Notes: generated from the sequence alone by a model not told the origin. Positions 1 through 9,776 are shown, numbered from the stretch's first letter. The stretch: DNA of 64,000 nucleotides from GCA-2709075 sp964492555 (GCA_964492555.1 CAZBKQ010000002.1:88067-152066); one strand, 5' to 3'. Numbers and translations: made by a program.

Positions 1-5
1 CGCCG

Positions 6-1133
6 TCAAAGAAGATGGCCGCTCTTGTCGCGCTTGACCGTCAGATAGAATTCATTGTGTTGATTGGAGGGGAATTTATGGGCGACCCGTTCGGTTACCT
101 CTACCCCGTGCTGTTCAAGCCCGGCGACCTTGTCGGGATTATTGGTCATCAGCCGAACCTTGCGATAGCCGAGCTGTTTCAGGATATGGGCGGCCGGCAG
201 AAACAGCCTTTCGTCAGATTCGAAGCCGAGCCGTTCATTGGCTTCCACCGTGTCGAACCCCTGCCCCTGCAGCGCATAGGCGCGGAGCTTGTTCAAGAGC
301 CCGATACCGCGCCCTTCCTGCCGCAGATAGAGCAGCACGCCCGCGCCTTCTTCCGAAATCTGGGCGATGGCGCCGCGCAATTGCTGGCCGCAATCGCATT
401 TGAGCGAGCCGATCAGATCGCCGGTAAAACATTCCGAATGAAGCCGGATGAGAACCGGTTGGTCGCTCGGCGGATTGCCGATCACGATGGCAAGATGTTC
501 GCGTCCGCCATCGGTCGAACGGAAAGCCAGGATACGGCTGTTCTCGGCATCTTCCAGCGGCACCCGCGCCGCGGCGACCTGGTCGAGCGTGGCGGAGCAG
601 TCATATTCGTAATCGACCGCTTCTTTCGCCGAGACGGTAAGAATGCCTTTTTCTTTTAGCCGGGCCCGTTTTCCTTCATCAATTGCGACCAGAATGACGG
701 ACGGCAATAGCCGCGCGGCCTTGGCCAACTGCACGGCAGCGATGGCGCCTTCGGTCAGCGGATCGCGCTTCGCGGTGAAGGGTCCGCGCAAGGGGTGATC
801 CAGATCGGTCGTCGGATCGGCGAGGCTGCGCGCCATATCCGCGGTCAGCCAGGCCGGAAACGGCACCAGAACGATTTCATCTGTATAAAGCCGGACTTTC
901 AGCGTACGCGCCCGGTGATGGGTGATGGCGAGATCCGGATCCTTGCCGGAAATCTCTTTCATCAGATCAAGCGCGCGCTCGGTTACCGTTTCCGTCGGCA
1001 CCACAAGAAGCGGCGCGCCGTTTTCCGAGGTCACGCAAAGCGGCCGGCCCCGCCGCATTTCGAAGGTGGCGCGATCCGCGGAGAGAAGCGCGGCGGACTC
1101 GCTGGGACCCGCTGTCATTTTTTCCGAACTCAT
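6..1133 (-). CDS. ribA: GTP cyclohydrolase II
   Basis: Opens GTP to 2,5-diamino-6-ribosylamino-pyrimidinone 5'-phosphate, the first committed step of riboflavin synthesis. The C-terminal half is a complete GTP cyclohydrolase II domain. Cys235, Cys246 and Cys248 form the zinc site (SECFTGDLIGSLKCDC), followed by the REGRGIGL loop near residue 273 and LMTNNPDK near 328. The N-terminal ~190 residues are an extra domain as in the long alphaproteobacterial form; it lacks an obvious RibB active site. I start at the ATG giving MSSEKMTAG (375 residues); a longer reading frame runs back into the upstream gene. It is the last gene of a leftward run, 31 bp after an unknown gene. The stop lies at the window edge, so the gene is complete. 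Confidence 0.93.
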   Translation of the reverse strand: MSSEKMTAGPSESAALLSADRATFEMRRGRPLCVTSENGAPLLVVPTETVTERALDLMKEISGKDPDLAITHHRARTLKVRLYTDEIVLVPFPAWLTADMARSLADPTTDLDHPLRGPFTAKRDPLTEGAIAAVQLAKAARLLPSVILVAIDEGKRARLKEKGILTVSAKEAVDYEYDCSATLDQVAAARVPLEDAENSRILAFRSTDGGREHLAIVIGNPPSDQPVLIRLHSECFTGDLIGSLKCDCGQQLRGAIAQISEEGAGVLLYLRQEGRGIGLLNKLRAYALQGQGFDTVEANERLGFESDERLFLPAAHILKQLGYRKVRLMTNNPDKVAGLEQHGVEVTERVAHKFPSNQHNEFYLTVKRDKSGHLL

Positions 1134-1164
1134 ACGCTCTATATAGAACGAGATCGCGGTCAGG

Positions 1165-1710
1165 TCATCCGTCGCAGGAGATGACGGGTTCCTCCGCATA
1201 TCGGGCGCCATCCAGCGGATAACAATCGAGCCCCGCCCGCAACAGCGTGAGCCCGTCACCGCGCGAAAGCCCGAACCGTGCCTCTGCCTCACGCAGCGTA
1301 ATATTATCGACGATTATCGCCGTCACCACTGTGAGCCAGGACACGGGGTCCGGCCCCCTGGTTTTTCGCGCGCCCAGCGCGGCGCACCAGGGAAGATAAT
1401 GATGTTCCCAGACATAGCGTTCCCGATCCGCCATACGCGCCATGAAATCGCGGCCTCCCGGTCCGGCTTTCTTGGCCTCTCCAAACGCCATTAACTGCGA
1501 GGTCGGAAACATGCCCCGCCCGACCGCTTCATGAACCGATCTGATTTCCAGCGCCGCATCCATGTGAAAAGGCGTCAGCCGTCCGCGCCGCACGTGCCGC
1601 AATACGGTATCGGTGCGCAGCTTCCGCACCGTCTGGGGCGTCGGGGACACCGTTTCCACCTTTTCCTTTTGTTGCGCCTTTCTCAGGCGCGCCTTGCGTG
1701 TTCCCTTCAT
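1165..1710 (-). CDS. Hypothetical protein, basic N-terminus and helical C-terminus
   Basis: I do not recognise this family. The 181-residue product begins with a strongly basic stretch (MKGTRKARLRKAQQKEK). A helical region follows with a conserved-looking core (MARMADRERYVWEHHYLPW) and a C-terminal segment (TLREAEARFGLSRGDGLTLLRAGL) that resembles a helix-turn-helix, so DNA binding is possible. The ATG at 1710 is chosen because GGGGAGAG lies directly before it; an in-frame TTG at 1728 would add six residues and overlap the preceding gene. It sits between a 72-residue unknown gene (8 bp upstream) and ribA, on the opposite strand from a phage-type repressor. Its role is unknown. Confidence 0.6.
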   Translation of the reverse strand: MKGTRKARLRKAQQKEKVETVSPTPQTVRKLRTDTVLRHVRRGRLTPFHMDAALEIRSVHEAVGRGMFPTSQLMAFGEAKKAGPGGRDFMARMADRERYVWEHHYLPWCAALGARKTRGPDPVSWLTVVTAIIVDNITLREAEARFGLSRGDGLTLLRAGLDCYPLDGARYAEEPVISCDG

Positions 1711-1717
1711 CTCTCCC

Positions 1718-1936
1718 CTATTCCTCAATATCGCCCTGATTGCGGTCCGGGATCGCCGGTTTTTCGCCTCCGATCCATAAAGACATCTCTTCCGCTGTCA
1801 GCTCGTCGAATTCCGGCTCCACCCAGAATTCCCGGTCATCGTCCGGTAATCGCCGGTCCGGCAGCAGACCGTCCTTCGGCGTTTTCCCCGGCACGATGCC
1901 GAAAATCAGACGGGAAAGGTGTTTTTGCGGCTGCAT
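1718..1936 (-). CDS. Small acidic hypothetical protein (72 aa)
   Basis: A 72-residue acidic protein (MQPQKHLSRLIFGIVPGKTPKDG...) with no family that I recognise. It has a WxxPEFDELTAEEMSLWIGG segment and no membrane span or signal peptide. A good ribosome site (GGGGAA) precedes the ATG. The gene starts about 110 bp from the divergent S24 repressor, and the shared intergenic region carries two TTTTACCGCAT repeats, so this gene and the next one leftward are plausible targets of that repressor. The two leftward genes are tightly spaced and probably co-transcribed. Function cannot be stated. Confidence 0.5.
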   Translation of the reverse strand: MQPQKHLSRLIFGIVPGKTPKDGLLPDRRLPDDDREFWVEPEFDELTAEEMSLWIGGEKPAIPDRNQGDIEE

Positions 1937-1994
1937 AATTGTTCCCCATATGTTCTTATTCTCCCGATATAAGGTAGAGAAACCTCTCTGTAAA

Positions 1995-2034
1995 GGTTTT
2001 TTTACCGCATGCGATGTTTTTTGTTTTACCGCAT
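1995..2034. promoter_or_regulatory. Candidate repressor operators in the divergent promoter
   Basis: Two copies of TTTTACCGCAT (2000-2010 and 2024-2034) lie 24 bp apart between the leftward small gene and the S24 repressor. The first is part of the near-symmetric 12-mer GGTTTTTTTACC (1995-2006), which matches the centre of the palindrome at 2715-2726 (GGTTAATTTACC) at 10 of 12 positions. The second copy ends 12 bp before the repressor ATG, a position that would suit autoregulation. The repeats are seen directly; binding by the adjacent repressor is inferred. Confidence 0.5.
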
Positions 2035-2046
2035 ACTGTTCGGATC

Positions 2047-2661
2047 ATGACCGATCTCGTTACCCGCATCCGCGACCGGCTCGAAGAGCTCAATAAATCC
2101 GCGCGCCGCGCCTCGATCGAAGGCGGGCTGACACCAGACGCGATCCGCAATGTCCTGAGGGGGATATCCGTAAACCCGCGCCGGGATACGCTGGCAGGGA
2201 TTGCCCAGGGGCTGGAATGGTCATTGGAGGAGCTGCTGGAGCTTGCGCCCGCCGAGGGCGGAAGCGATAGCTCAACCCGTTTGCAGGAGGTGCCACTGAT
2301 CAGCTGGGTCGCGGCGGGTGATATGTCCGAAACCTTTGATCCATATGCGGTTGGCGATGCGGAAGCCCGTATTCCGGTTGGATATCGGCGGGGTACGCTA
2401 GTTGCACTCCGCGTATCGGGCACCAGTATGAACCGGGTTGCCCCGGACGGTAGCATTATCATTGTCGACTACGCCGACCGGACCCTGACCAGTGGCAAAT
2501 ATTATGTCGTCAAATATGACGGCGAGGCGACTTTCAAACGGTTTCGAACCGAACCAAAGCGGCTGGAGCCCGACAGCACGGAACACCATGAGACCGTTTT
2601 CCCCAAAGCCGGGATGGAAATTGTCGGCCGGGTCGTCCAGGTAATTACCGACCTGTCCTGA
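2047..2661 (+). CDS. S24/LexA-type transcriptional repressor with N-terminal HTH
   Basis: A 204-residue repressor with two domains. Residues 1-65 form an XRE-type helix-turn-helix (TRIRDRLEELNKSARRAS...LTPDAIRNVLRG), and residues ~85-200 form an S24 peptidase fold. The probable self-cleavage site is the Ala-Gly in SWVAAGDM, the catalytic Ser is in VSGTSMNR, and the Lys is in YYVVKYDGEATFKRF, as in LexA and phage CI proteins. Such proteins self-cleave when RecA is activated or, in some, on other signals. The start is set at ATG 2047; an in-frame ATG at 2014 would place the operator repeats inside the gene. TTACCG repeats flank the gene on both sides. It could be a domesticated prophage repressor, although no other phage genes are present. 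Confidence 0.85.
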   Translation: MTDLVTRIRDRLEELNKSARRASIEGGLTPDAIRNVLRGISVNPRRDTLAGIAQGLEWSLEELLELAPAEGGSDSSTRLQEVPLISWVAAGDMSETFDPYAVGDAEARIPVGYRRGTLVALRVSGTSMNRVAPDGSIIIVDYADRTLTSGKYYVVKYDGEATFKRFRTEPKRLEPDSTEHHETVFPKAGMEIVGRVVQVITDLS

Positions 2662-2740
2662 TTCGTTTTTACCGCCTCTTGAACTTCCGATATTACCGCA
2701 CCATCTCCGAATACGGTTAATTTACCTTATTCGGAGATGG
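2645..2740. promoter_or_regulatory. TTACCG repeat cluster and 40-bp palindrome
   Basis: Three TTACCG copies (2645-2650, 2668-2673 and 2693-2698) lead into a near-perfect 40-bp palindrome at 2701-2740. Its two 20-base arms match at 18 of 20 positions and meet with no spacer, and it is centred on GGTTAATTTACC. It ends 7 bp before the ATG at 2748. The same half-site occurs upstream of the S24 repressor, so I read this as an operator array. As RNA it would also fold into a strong hairpin, so a terminator role for the repressor gene is possible, although no T-run follows. Confidence 0.5.
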
Positions 2741-2747
2741 AAAACCC

Positions 2748-3065
2748 ATGATCACGGATTTCAGCCGTTGGCGCCATGTGCAGATGCGGTATGACGGCCC
2801 CGTTCCGGCCCGGCCGGTCTGCCCGCCCGATCACAATGACGGTGAGACCGGGCAATGCCGCAATCGGCGAAAGCTGGCCTGGGGCACGGTCAGACAGTAC
2901 GGAATAGGATCGCTCGGGGCGGCGCGCGCCTGCAGAAAGGCACCAACGGAACGCAACCGCCGCGCCCATGCCGGCCGCAGACGGCATCTCAAATCAGCCC
3001 TGACAAGCTGGGCTTATTTTCGGGATATGGAAAGAGCGCCGCCGGGCTCATGCCGAGAGAGATAA
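2748..3065 (+). CDS. Possible small basic protein (105 aa)
   Basis: A weakly supported reading frame that begins MITDFSRWRHVQMRYDGPVPARPVC directly after the 40-bp palindrome. Third codon positions are G/C-rich for roughly the first 60 codons and less so later. The product is basic and I recognise no family. It overlaps the 3' end of the convergent TIGR02444 gene by 18 bp. A reading frame on the opposite strand of the same stretch is less convincing. If neither is real, the ~380 bp between the repressor and the TIGR02444 gene holds only regulatory sequence. Confidence 0.3.
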   Translation: MITDFSRWRHVQMRYDGPVPARPVCPPDHNDGETGQCRNRRKLAWGTVRQYGIGSLGAARACRKAPTERNRRAHAGRRRHLKSALTSWAYFRDMERAPPGSCRER

Positions 3066-3608
3066 GCGGATTTTGTCTTCGTCCCGATCCGGATAGGCAG
3101 ACCCGAGAATGACCGCCATATCGTCCCGATCGGCAGCCGTCGGCACAACGCCTTTGCGTTCAAAATAAGCGAGCAAATTAGCCGATGACTCCGACAACCC
3201 GTCGGTACCATCGTCGTCGGGACCATCCGCCGCGGCGCCAAGGGCACCCGCCAGAGCGAAATGCTCAATCTGTTCGCATTCTATTTCCAGCGCCAGCACC
3301 GCCTTACGCATCCCGTCCGTATGATTGGCTGAAAACCCCTCGAACCCGTCCTTTAACCTTTCGCGGATGGATCGAAGATTACAGACGATTTCGCGGTTCC
3401 ACTGACGGGAAACCCCTATCGCGGCGTCAAGCTGGCTTTTCGAAAGCCGCCCCCGGCCGCTCGCCCCGAACCAGGTGCCGAGCAGCAGCAGATTGACGTC
3501 CATTTCATGCCGGTCCTGAATATTGATACAGGCCCGCGACACGCCCTCTCCACCATAGATCTTCAACGAAAATTTCCAAAAGGGATGTTCTGGATACTCT
3601 ACCGGCAT
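3048..3608 (-). CDS. TIGR02444 family protein
   Basis: A 186-residue member of the TIGR02444 (DUF2390) family, which is widespread in proteobacteria and has no established function. The family signature is plain near the N-terminus: FWKFSLKIYGGEGVSRACINIQD, then DVNLLLLGTWFG. The rest is predicted helical with an acidic low-complexity stretch (DGPDDDGTDG) near residue 130. There is no signal peptide or membrane span, so it is probably cytoplasmic. It stands alone, convergent with the region after the S24 repressor and divergent from the SDR gene. No operon partner helps assign a role. Confidence 0.8.
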   Translation of the reverse strand: MPVEYPEHPFWKFSLKIYGGEGVSRACINIQDRHEMDVNLLLLGTWFGASGRGRLSKSQLDAAIGVSRQWNREIVCNLRSIRERLKDGFEGFSANHTDGMRKAVLALEIECEQIEHFALAGALGAAADGPDDDGTDGLSESSANLLAYFERKGVVPTAADRDDMAVILGSAYPDRDEDKIRLSLSA

Positions 3609-3689
3609 GCTTTGTCGTTCCTTGAAATGAGGTCCCGGACTGGCCGCGCCCGCCCGGTCTGACTATCATCGTGATCAGAGTAGAGACGA

Positions 3690-4571
3690 ATGGATCAAAT
3701 GACAAAACCCTTGCGAAACAAGGTTGCGATCATCACCGGTGGCGGACGCGGGTTGGGCCGGGCAATGGCGGTGGGGCTGGCGCGCGCCGGCCTGTCCGGT
3801 CTGTGCATAACGGCGGCGCGCTCACCGGATCAACTCAATGAAACGGCGGCGGAATTAGAAGCGCTGGGTACCGGGACGAAGATTTTGCCCGTAGTTGCCG
3901 ATGTCACCGATCCGAATGCCTGCCGCGCGGCGGTTGAACGAACCGCGGAAACGCTGGGACCCGTAGACATCCTGATCAACAATGCCGGGAAGGGTCAGAA
4001 TTTTCTTGCCGATGACAGCGTGCCGTTCTGGCAGGCGCGAATCGAGGGCTGGCGGGAGATCGTCGACACTAATGTGAACGGGCCCTTCCTGATGGCCTAT
4101 GCAGCCGTTGGCGCCATGATGGAAAAGGGCTGGGGACGGATCATCAATATCTCCAAATCGCGGGATTCCATGCACCGCCCTAAGAACGCGCCTTATGGCG
4201 CCTCAAAAGCCGCACTGGAGGCGATGTCGCTATCCTGGGCGCAGGATCTGATCGATACCGGTGTGACGGTGAATACCCTGGCGCCGGGCGGCAGCGTCGA
4301 TACCGCCTTTGTCCTGCCGGCGGTCCGTGAACGCGCGCGCCGAAAAGAAATCGACAAGCATTATTTTGACGCGGAGGTTATCGTGCCGGCGGTCGTCTGG
4401 CTGGCGTCAGAAGCTTCCGACGGGATCACGGGATGCCGCTATATCGGCGCAAGCTGGAACCCGTCGTTGCCGGACGCGGAGGCCGCCGAAGCCGCGCGCG
4501 AGCCGGCGATTTTCCACCCGCCCAAACGCGACGCCGTCCTGACCAAACCCTGGACCGAACCGGGTAGATAG
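3690..4571 (+). CDS. SDR family oxidoreductase
   Basis: A 293-residue classical short-chain dehydrogenase/reductase. The nucleotide-binding TGGGRGLG is near residue 17, DVTD near 70 and NNAGKG near 98. The catalytic Ser lies in NISKSRDS and the Tyr/Lys pair in YGASK. The C-terminus carries GGSVDTAF and a distinctive GITGCRYIGASWNPSLP segment. It is paralogous to the SDR at 37538-38404, which shares the GGSVD, GVTGCR and WDPALP elements. The substrate is unknown; the acyl-CoA and aromatic context elsewhere suggests an alcohol, ketone or hydroxyacyl compound. It ends 1 bp from the convergent zapE stop. Confidence 0.85.
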   Translation: MDQMTKPLRNKVAIITGGGRGLGRAMAVGLARAGLSGLCITAARSPDQLNETAAELEALGTGTKILPVVADVTDPNACRAAVERTAETLGPVDILINNAGKGQNFLADDSVPFWQARIEGWREIVDTNVNGPFLMAYAAVGAMMEKGWGRIINISKSRDSMHRPKNAPYGASKAALEAMSLSWAQDLIDTGVTVNTLAPGGSVDTAFVLPAVRERARRKEIDKHYFDAEVIVPAVVWLASEASDGITGCRYIGASWNPSLPDAEAAEAAREPAIFHPPKRDAVLTKPWTEPGR

Positions 4572-4572
4572 A

Positions 4573-5715
4573 TCAGGCCGCCACCTGCGCGGTCGCCGGG
4601 CGATGTGCCTCGGCGAGATAATCCTCCGCCTGCATTTCCTCGAGCCGCGAGGCGACCCGGGTGAACAGCCCCGCGCCATCGCCCTCGACATAAAGCGCAT
4701 CGGGCGCGGCATCGGCAGAGCAGACGATTTTGGTGCGTTGTTCGTAAAGCGTCTCGATCAGGGTCGCAAAACGTTTCGCGGCGTTCCGGTCTCGCGCTCC
4801 TAATCTCGGGATATCGGAAATCATGATGGTCTGATAGCGGCAAGCGATCGCGCCGTAATCCGCCGGGCCCAGCGGGTTTTCGCATAGATCGGCAAAGCTG
4901 AACCAGGCGACGCCACGCGCCTGCCGCGGCACGGAGAGCGACCGCCCCTGAACGGTCAGGCTCGCCGCTTCACCGGGGCGCCCATCCGTCAATCTTTCGA
5001 ATGCGGCATGCAGTTCGGCATCCGCCGTTTCGCCAAGCGGCATATGCCAAATTCCGACGGATTTCAGCCGGTTGCGGCGATAATCGGTTTCGCCTTCCAG
5101 CGTCAGAATATCGAACCGGTCGAAAATCAGATCGATAAAAGGCAGGAAGCGTTCGCGCTGCAATCCGCCGGCATAGAGGTCCTCCGGCGCGGTATTCGAA
5201 GTCGCGACGACGGTCACGCCAAAATCCAGAAGTTTTTCGAACAGCCGGCGAACGATCATGGCATCCGCGATGGCCTCAACCTGAAACTCATCGAAACAGA
5301 GAAGCGGGCTTTCCCCTGCAATTTCCGCTGCCAGCCGCGCCAACGGGTCGGCGTCCGGCTTGCCGCCGGTGCCGGTCCGATATTTGTGAAGCCGTTCATG
5401 CACGTCCTGCATAAAGGGATGCACATGCACCCGTTGCCGCGGCGATATCGGCGCGGTTTCAAAAAACAGATCCATCAGCATGGATTTGCCGCGCCCCGGT
5501 GGCCCGTGAATATAGAGGCCTCTCGGTTGGTCGAGCTTTTCATTGCCAAATGGCAGAAATTTACGCAGGAACGATGGTTTGGGCCGCCGGGAAACCACTG
5601 ACAATTCCGCGTGAAGTTGCTGCAGACTGTCCACGACCATCGCCTGCAACGGATCTTCGGCAATCTCGCCTGACGCAAGGCGCGTCCGGTAAAGCTCTTT
5701 CGGGTTCTCGGCCAT
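4573..5715 (-). CDS. zapE: Cell division protein ZapE (AFG1-like ATPase)
   Basis: A 380-residue AFG1/ZapE-family P-loop ATPase. The Walker A motif is GPPGRGKS at residues 71-78, Walker B is LLCFDEFQV near 138, and the sensor region is VATSNTAPEDLY. The family hallmark near the C-terminus (ADYGAIACRYQTIMISDIPRL, then AAKRFATLIETLYEQ) is intact. In E. coli ZapE associates with the Z-ring and modulates FtsZ, and the mitochondrial homologue acts in protein quality control. The length is normal. The stop faces the SDR stop, and 8 bp separate its start from the class II aldolase gene that precedes it on the same strand. Confidence 0.93.
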   Translation of the reverse strand: MAENPKELYRTRLASGEIAEDPLQAMVVDSLQQLHAELSVVSRRPKPSFLRKFLPFGNEKLDQPRGLYIHGPPGRGKSMLMDLFFETAPISPRQRVHVHPFMQDVHERLHKYRTGTGGKPDADPLARLAAEIAGESPLLCFDEFQVEAIADAMIVRRLFEKLLDFGVTVVATSNTAPEDLYAGGLQRERFLPFIDLIFDRFDILTLEGETDYRRNRLKSVGIWHMPLGETADAELHAAFERLTDGRPGEAASLTVQGRSLSVPRQARGVAWFSFADLCENPLGPADYGAIACRYQTIMISDIPRLGARDRNAAKRFATLIETLYEQRTKIVCSADAAPDALYVEGDGAGLFTRVASRLEEMQAEDYLAEAHRPATAQVAA

Positions 5716-5723
5716 ACAGGACC

Positions 5724-6440
5724 TTATGGTTTAAACCCGGCGCGCAGCGACCAGTAATCCCAGGCACGATCTATCGCCAGATCGCCGACGAACTGTTCCA
5801 TCCCGAGCGTGACTTCTCCCGGCGACAGAAAATTGGGCGTGCCGAGCTGCAGACATTGCATTGAAATTCGGGCGTTATGTTCAAGAAACACCGCGATCAG
5901 GACCGCTTCCTTGATCGTCTTTCCGGCTACCACCGCGCCATGTCCGCGCATCAGCGAGGCGCGCCGGTCGCCAAGAAACCGGGCAAGATCGCGCCCCTGA
6001 TCCATATTGGTGACCAGCAGCGTCGTATCGCCGAAATTGTCCCTGATATCCCAGACCGGCACATCCGGCCCGACCGAGGCCCCCATGTGAAAGACGGGTT
6101 GGAGCTTTACGCCCGTGACGCCGAACGGAATGACGGAATGCGAATGACTGTGGACCACCGACATAACGTCGGGACGCGCCTCGAATACCCCGCCATGAAT
6201 ATGCCGTTCGGCGTACATCACCCTGTCACGTTGATCGACCGGAGTGCCGTCCAGATGAAATTCCATCAGGTCATCAAGCTCGATCACCCCCGGCGCGCGC
6301 GACCGGGCCATGATATATTTTTCCGGATCAAGAGGGTGACGGACGCTGATATGTCCGAATGCGTCGCAAATATTTTCCTGGTCCAGAATGCGGTTGGCGA
6401 TGACCAGTTCCAGCATCGCCTCCTGCAGTTTTTCGTCCAC
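5724..6440 (-). CDS. Class II aldolase/adducin family protein
   Basis: A 238-residue class II aldolase/adducin fold protein. The metal-binding histidines are in VVHSHSHSV near residue 95, and the C-terminal metal His is in LMRGHGAVV near 165, as in fuculose-phosphate aldolase and 3-dehydro-4-phosphotetronate decarboxylase-type enzymes. The N-terminal part (AFGHISVRHP) matches the usual GNxSxR-like region. The substrate cannot be told from sequence, and such genes are often annotated generically. It lies 8 bp upstream of zapE on the same strand. A second, more distant family member is at 23249-24028. Confidence 0.82.
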   Translation of the reverse strand: MDEKLQEAMLELVIANRILDQENICDAFGHISVRHPLDPEKYIMARSRAPGVIELDDLMEFHLDGTPVDQRDRVMYAERHIHGGVFEARPDVMSVVHSHSHSVIPFGVTGVKLQPVFHMGASVGPDVPVWDIRDNFGDTTLLVTNMDQGRDLARFLGDRRASLMRGHGAVVAGKTIKEAVLIAVFLEHNARISMQCLQLGTPNFLSPGEVTLGMEQFVGDLAIDRAWDYWSLRAGFKP

Positions 6441-6459
6441 CTGGTCTCTCCTCTAACCT

Positions 6460-6918
6460 CTAACGCCTGAGCGTCACCGTTATATTATTCGTCTCTTCTG
6501 TCAGCACGAATTTCGCTTCGGCAAAATCCGGTGCGCTGAAAAACCCCATGGCGTCGTTGCTGAAGCCGTAATCCTCCAGCGGGATGCCCAGAAATCCCTG
6601 ATCGAATTCACCATTGCCGTTGGCATCATGGAAAATGGCAACCGCGAAAGTGCCGGGCGTAAGCCCGTCTATCCTGATCCGGGTTACGGGCGCCGTCGCC
6701 GGCACCTTTCCCTTGCGCAACCTGCCCTGGCGCTTCGGAAACGTCTCCGCTCGGTCATAAAGCGCATATTCGATCGTGCCCTCCGGCTCCTTGACCTCGA
6801 CAACGTCGATCACCAGAGAAATTCGCCCGTCCGCGGAAAACGCGGGCGGGCAGAAACTCCCCATCATACCGATGACGGTAAACAGCCAAAAAAGCGACGC
6901 GGGAAAAAAATCCCTCAC
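6460..6918 (-). CDS. DUF2141 domain secreted protein
   Basis: A 152-residue exported protein. Residues 1-28 look like a signal peptide (hydrophobic LFWLFTVIGMMGSFC, then PPAFSA-D). The rest matches DUF2141: GTIEYALYDRAETFP, then RIRIDGLTPGTFAVAIFHDANGNGEFD and LGIPLEDYGFSNDA. The DANGNGEFD segment resembles a calcium-binding loop. The function of DUF2141 proteins is not established. It lies between a dienelactone-hydrolase-type gene and the class II aldolase on the same strand, close enough for co-transcription. Confidence 0.8.
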   Translation of the reverse strand: MRDFFPASLFWLFTVIGMMGSFCPPAFSADGRISLVIDVVEVKEPEGTIEYALYDRAETFPKRQGRLRKGKVPATAPVTRIRIDGLTPGTFAVAIFHDANGNGEFDQGFLGIPLEDYGFSNDAMGFFSAPDFAEAKFVLTEETNNITVTLRR

Positions 6919-6940
6919 AGGACCGTAGCAATCCGCGTCC

Positions 6941-7639
6941 TTAGAGGACTTCCTTCAGAAAGGCTTCCGTCTTGGCCCAGGAATCCGCGGTCGCTTCGGG
7001 CCGATGACGTTCCGGCGCCAGGAAGTTCTGGAACGCATGGCCCGCGCCGTCATAACGGTGGAATTCGTACTTGATGCCCAGCCGGTCGAGTTCGACGCCG
7101 ATCTTGTCGACATCCTCCGGCGACGGATTGCCGTCATCATTGCCGAAGAAGCCTTTGACCTCGGCCTTCATATCCTTCAAACGGTCAAATGGCGTCGGTG
7201 CGTCTTCTTCGCCCCAAGGCTTGAACATATTGCCGGAATAGTAGGGCACACAGGCCTTGAATTGCGGATGGGTGCTGGCGCCAAGAAACGCCATGCGGCC
7301 GCCCATGCAATGTCCGGTAATGCCGAGCCGGTTCATATCGACCTTGCCGGTGCCTTCCATCCAGTCAAGCGTCGCGCTGATATCCTTGATGATCTCCGGA
7401 TCGACCGGGAACGGATTTTTTTCGGGCGGTTCTTCCACCGGCGGCCAGTGATAGACATCGGGCGCAGCGGCGGCAAAACCGGCGGCGGCAAGATCATCCA
7501 GCACCTTGATCGTGAAATCGTCGAAACCACCGCGATGGAACATCACGACGACACCGGGATGCGGGCCGTCTCCCGAGGGCGCCGCATGGGCGATCTTCAT
7601 GGGTACGCCGTCTACCTGAACTTCTGAAAATTTCGCCAT
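6941..7639 (-). CDS. Dienelactone hydrolase family protein
   Basis: A 232-residue alpha/beta hydrolase of the dienelactone hydrolase family. The nucleophile elbow is GHCMGG with Cys111, the acid is Asp168 or Asp169 in FFGNDDG, and the base is His201 in GAGHAF, which gives the Cys-Asp-His triad of true dienelactone hydrolases. These enzymes hydrolyse 4-carboxymethylene-butenolide to maleylacetate. A maleylacetate-reductase-like gene exists at 51951-53018, although it is not linked to this one. There is no signal peptide, so the enzyme is cytoplasmic. Many family members act on other esters, so the substrate is uncertain. Confidence 0.82.
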   Translation of the reverse strand: MAKFSEVQVDGVPMKIAHAAPSGDGPHPGVVVMFHRGGFDDFTIKVLDDLAAAGFAAAAPDVYHWPPVEEPPEKNPFPVDPEIIKDISATLDWMEGTGKVDMNRLGITGHCMGGRMAFLGASTHPQFKACVPYYSGNMFKPWGEEDAPTPFDRLKDMKAEVKGFFGNDDGNPSPEDVDKIGVELDRLGIKYEFHRYDGAGHAFQNFLAPERHRPEATADSWAKTEAFLKEVL

Positions 7640-7778
7640 TCTGGGAGCTCCTTACATAAATCAAGCGATTAACTGACGGGCGAAAGACTATTAGGACGCC
7701 CCTTTATGGTCAACGCGCCGCAGTTTCACTAAATTAGCTTTTCACCCATGTAGTATTTCCGGAAAGAACCACAAGAAT

Positions 7779-8365
7779 ATGGCCGAACCCCAAAAACAAC
7801 CCACCTGGCTAAAACCCCTGATAGATTTCGGTCCTCTGGTCGTATTTTTCGCGGCCTATTACCTGAAAGACCTGTTTTTTGCCACCGCCGCGATTATGGC
7901 GGCGACGGCGATTGTCATCGTCTTGTCTTTGACAGTAACCCGGAAAGTACCGGCGATGCCGTTGGTCACGGCTGTCGCGGTCGGGGTTTTCGGCGGACTG
8001 ACCCTGATCTTGCAGGACGAAACCTTTATCAAGATGAAGCCCACTATTGTTGAGGTCATTATCGCGGCGATCCTGTTCGGTGGCCTGTTTTTCAACAAGC
8101 TGTTCCTGAAATCCCTGATGGGGAGCGCCCTGCCCATGGAAGATGAAGGCTGGCGCAAGCTTACCTCCCGCTTTGCCTGGTTTTCCCTGGGACTCGCCGT
8201 CCTTAACGAAGCCATTTGGCGAACCCAGACGACCGAGCTTTGGGTGAATTTCAAAGTCTGGGGCCTGATGATTCTGAGTTTCATATTCATCCTGTCCCAG
8301 ATGCCGATGATGCAGCGCCACGCTATTGCGGAAGCAGAGGACGAAAAGAAAGACGACAACGCCTC

Positions 8366-8369
<4 letters not shown>
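7779..8369 (+). CDS. yciB: Inner membrane protein YciB / septation protein A family
   Basis: A 196-residue polytopic membrane protein. It starts PTWLKPLIDFGPLVVFFAAYYLKDLFFAT, typical of YciB, and continues through about five hydrophobic spans to the conserved EDEGWRKLTSRFAWFSLGLAVLNEAIWR region. In enterobacteria YciB contributes to envelope synthesis and septation. The C-terminus is charged (EAEDEKKDDN) and cytoplasmic. Its stop overlaps the leuC start by 4 bp (ATGA), so yciB, leuC and leuD probably form one transcript. The 140 bp upstream are non-coding and probably hold its promoter, but I see no convincing -35/-10 pair. Confidence 0.88.
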
Positions 8370-9775
<1,406 letters not shown>

Positions 9776-9776
9776 T

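Noticed and set aside
2727..2987. Minus-strand 86-codon frame opposite the small gene after the repressor
   Set aside because: Begins inside the palindrome and TIGR02444 upstream area without a ribosome site; composition is less gene-like than the plus frame.
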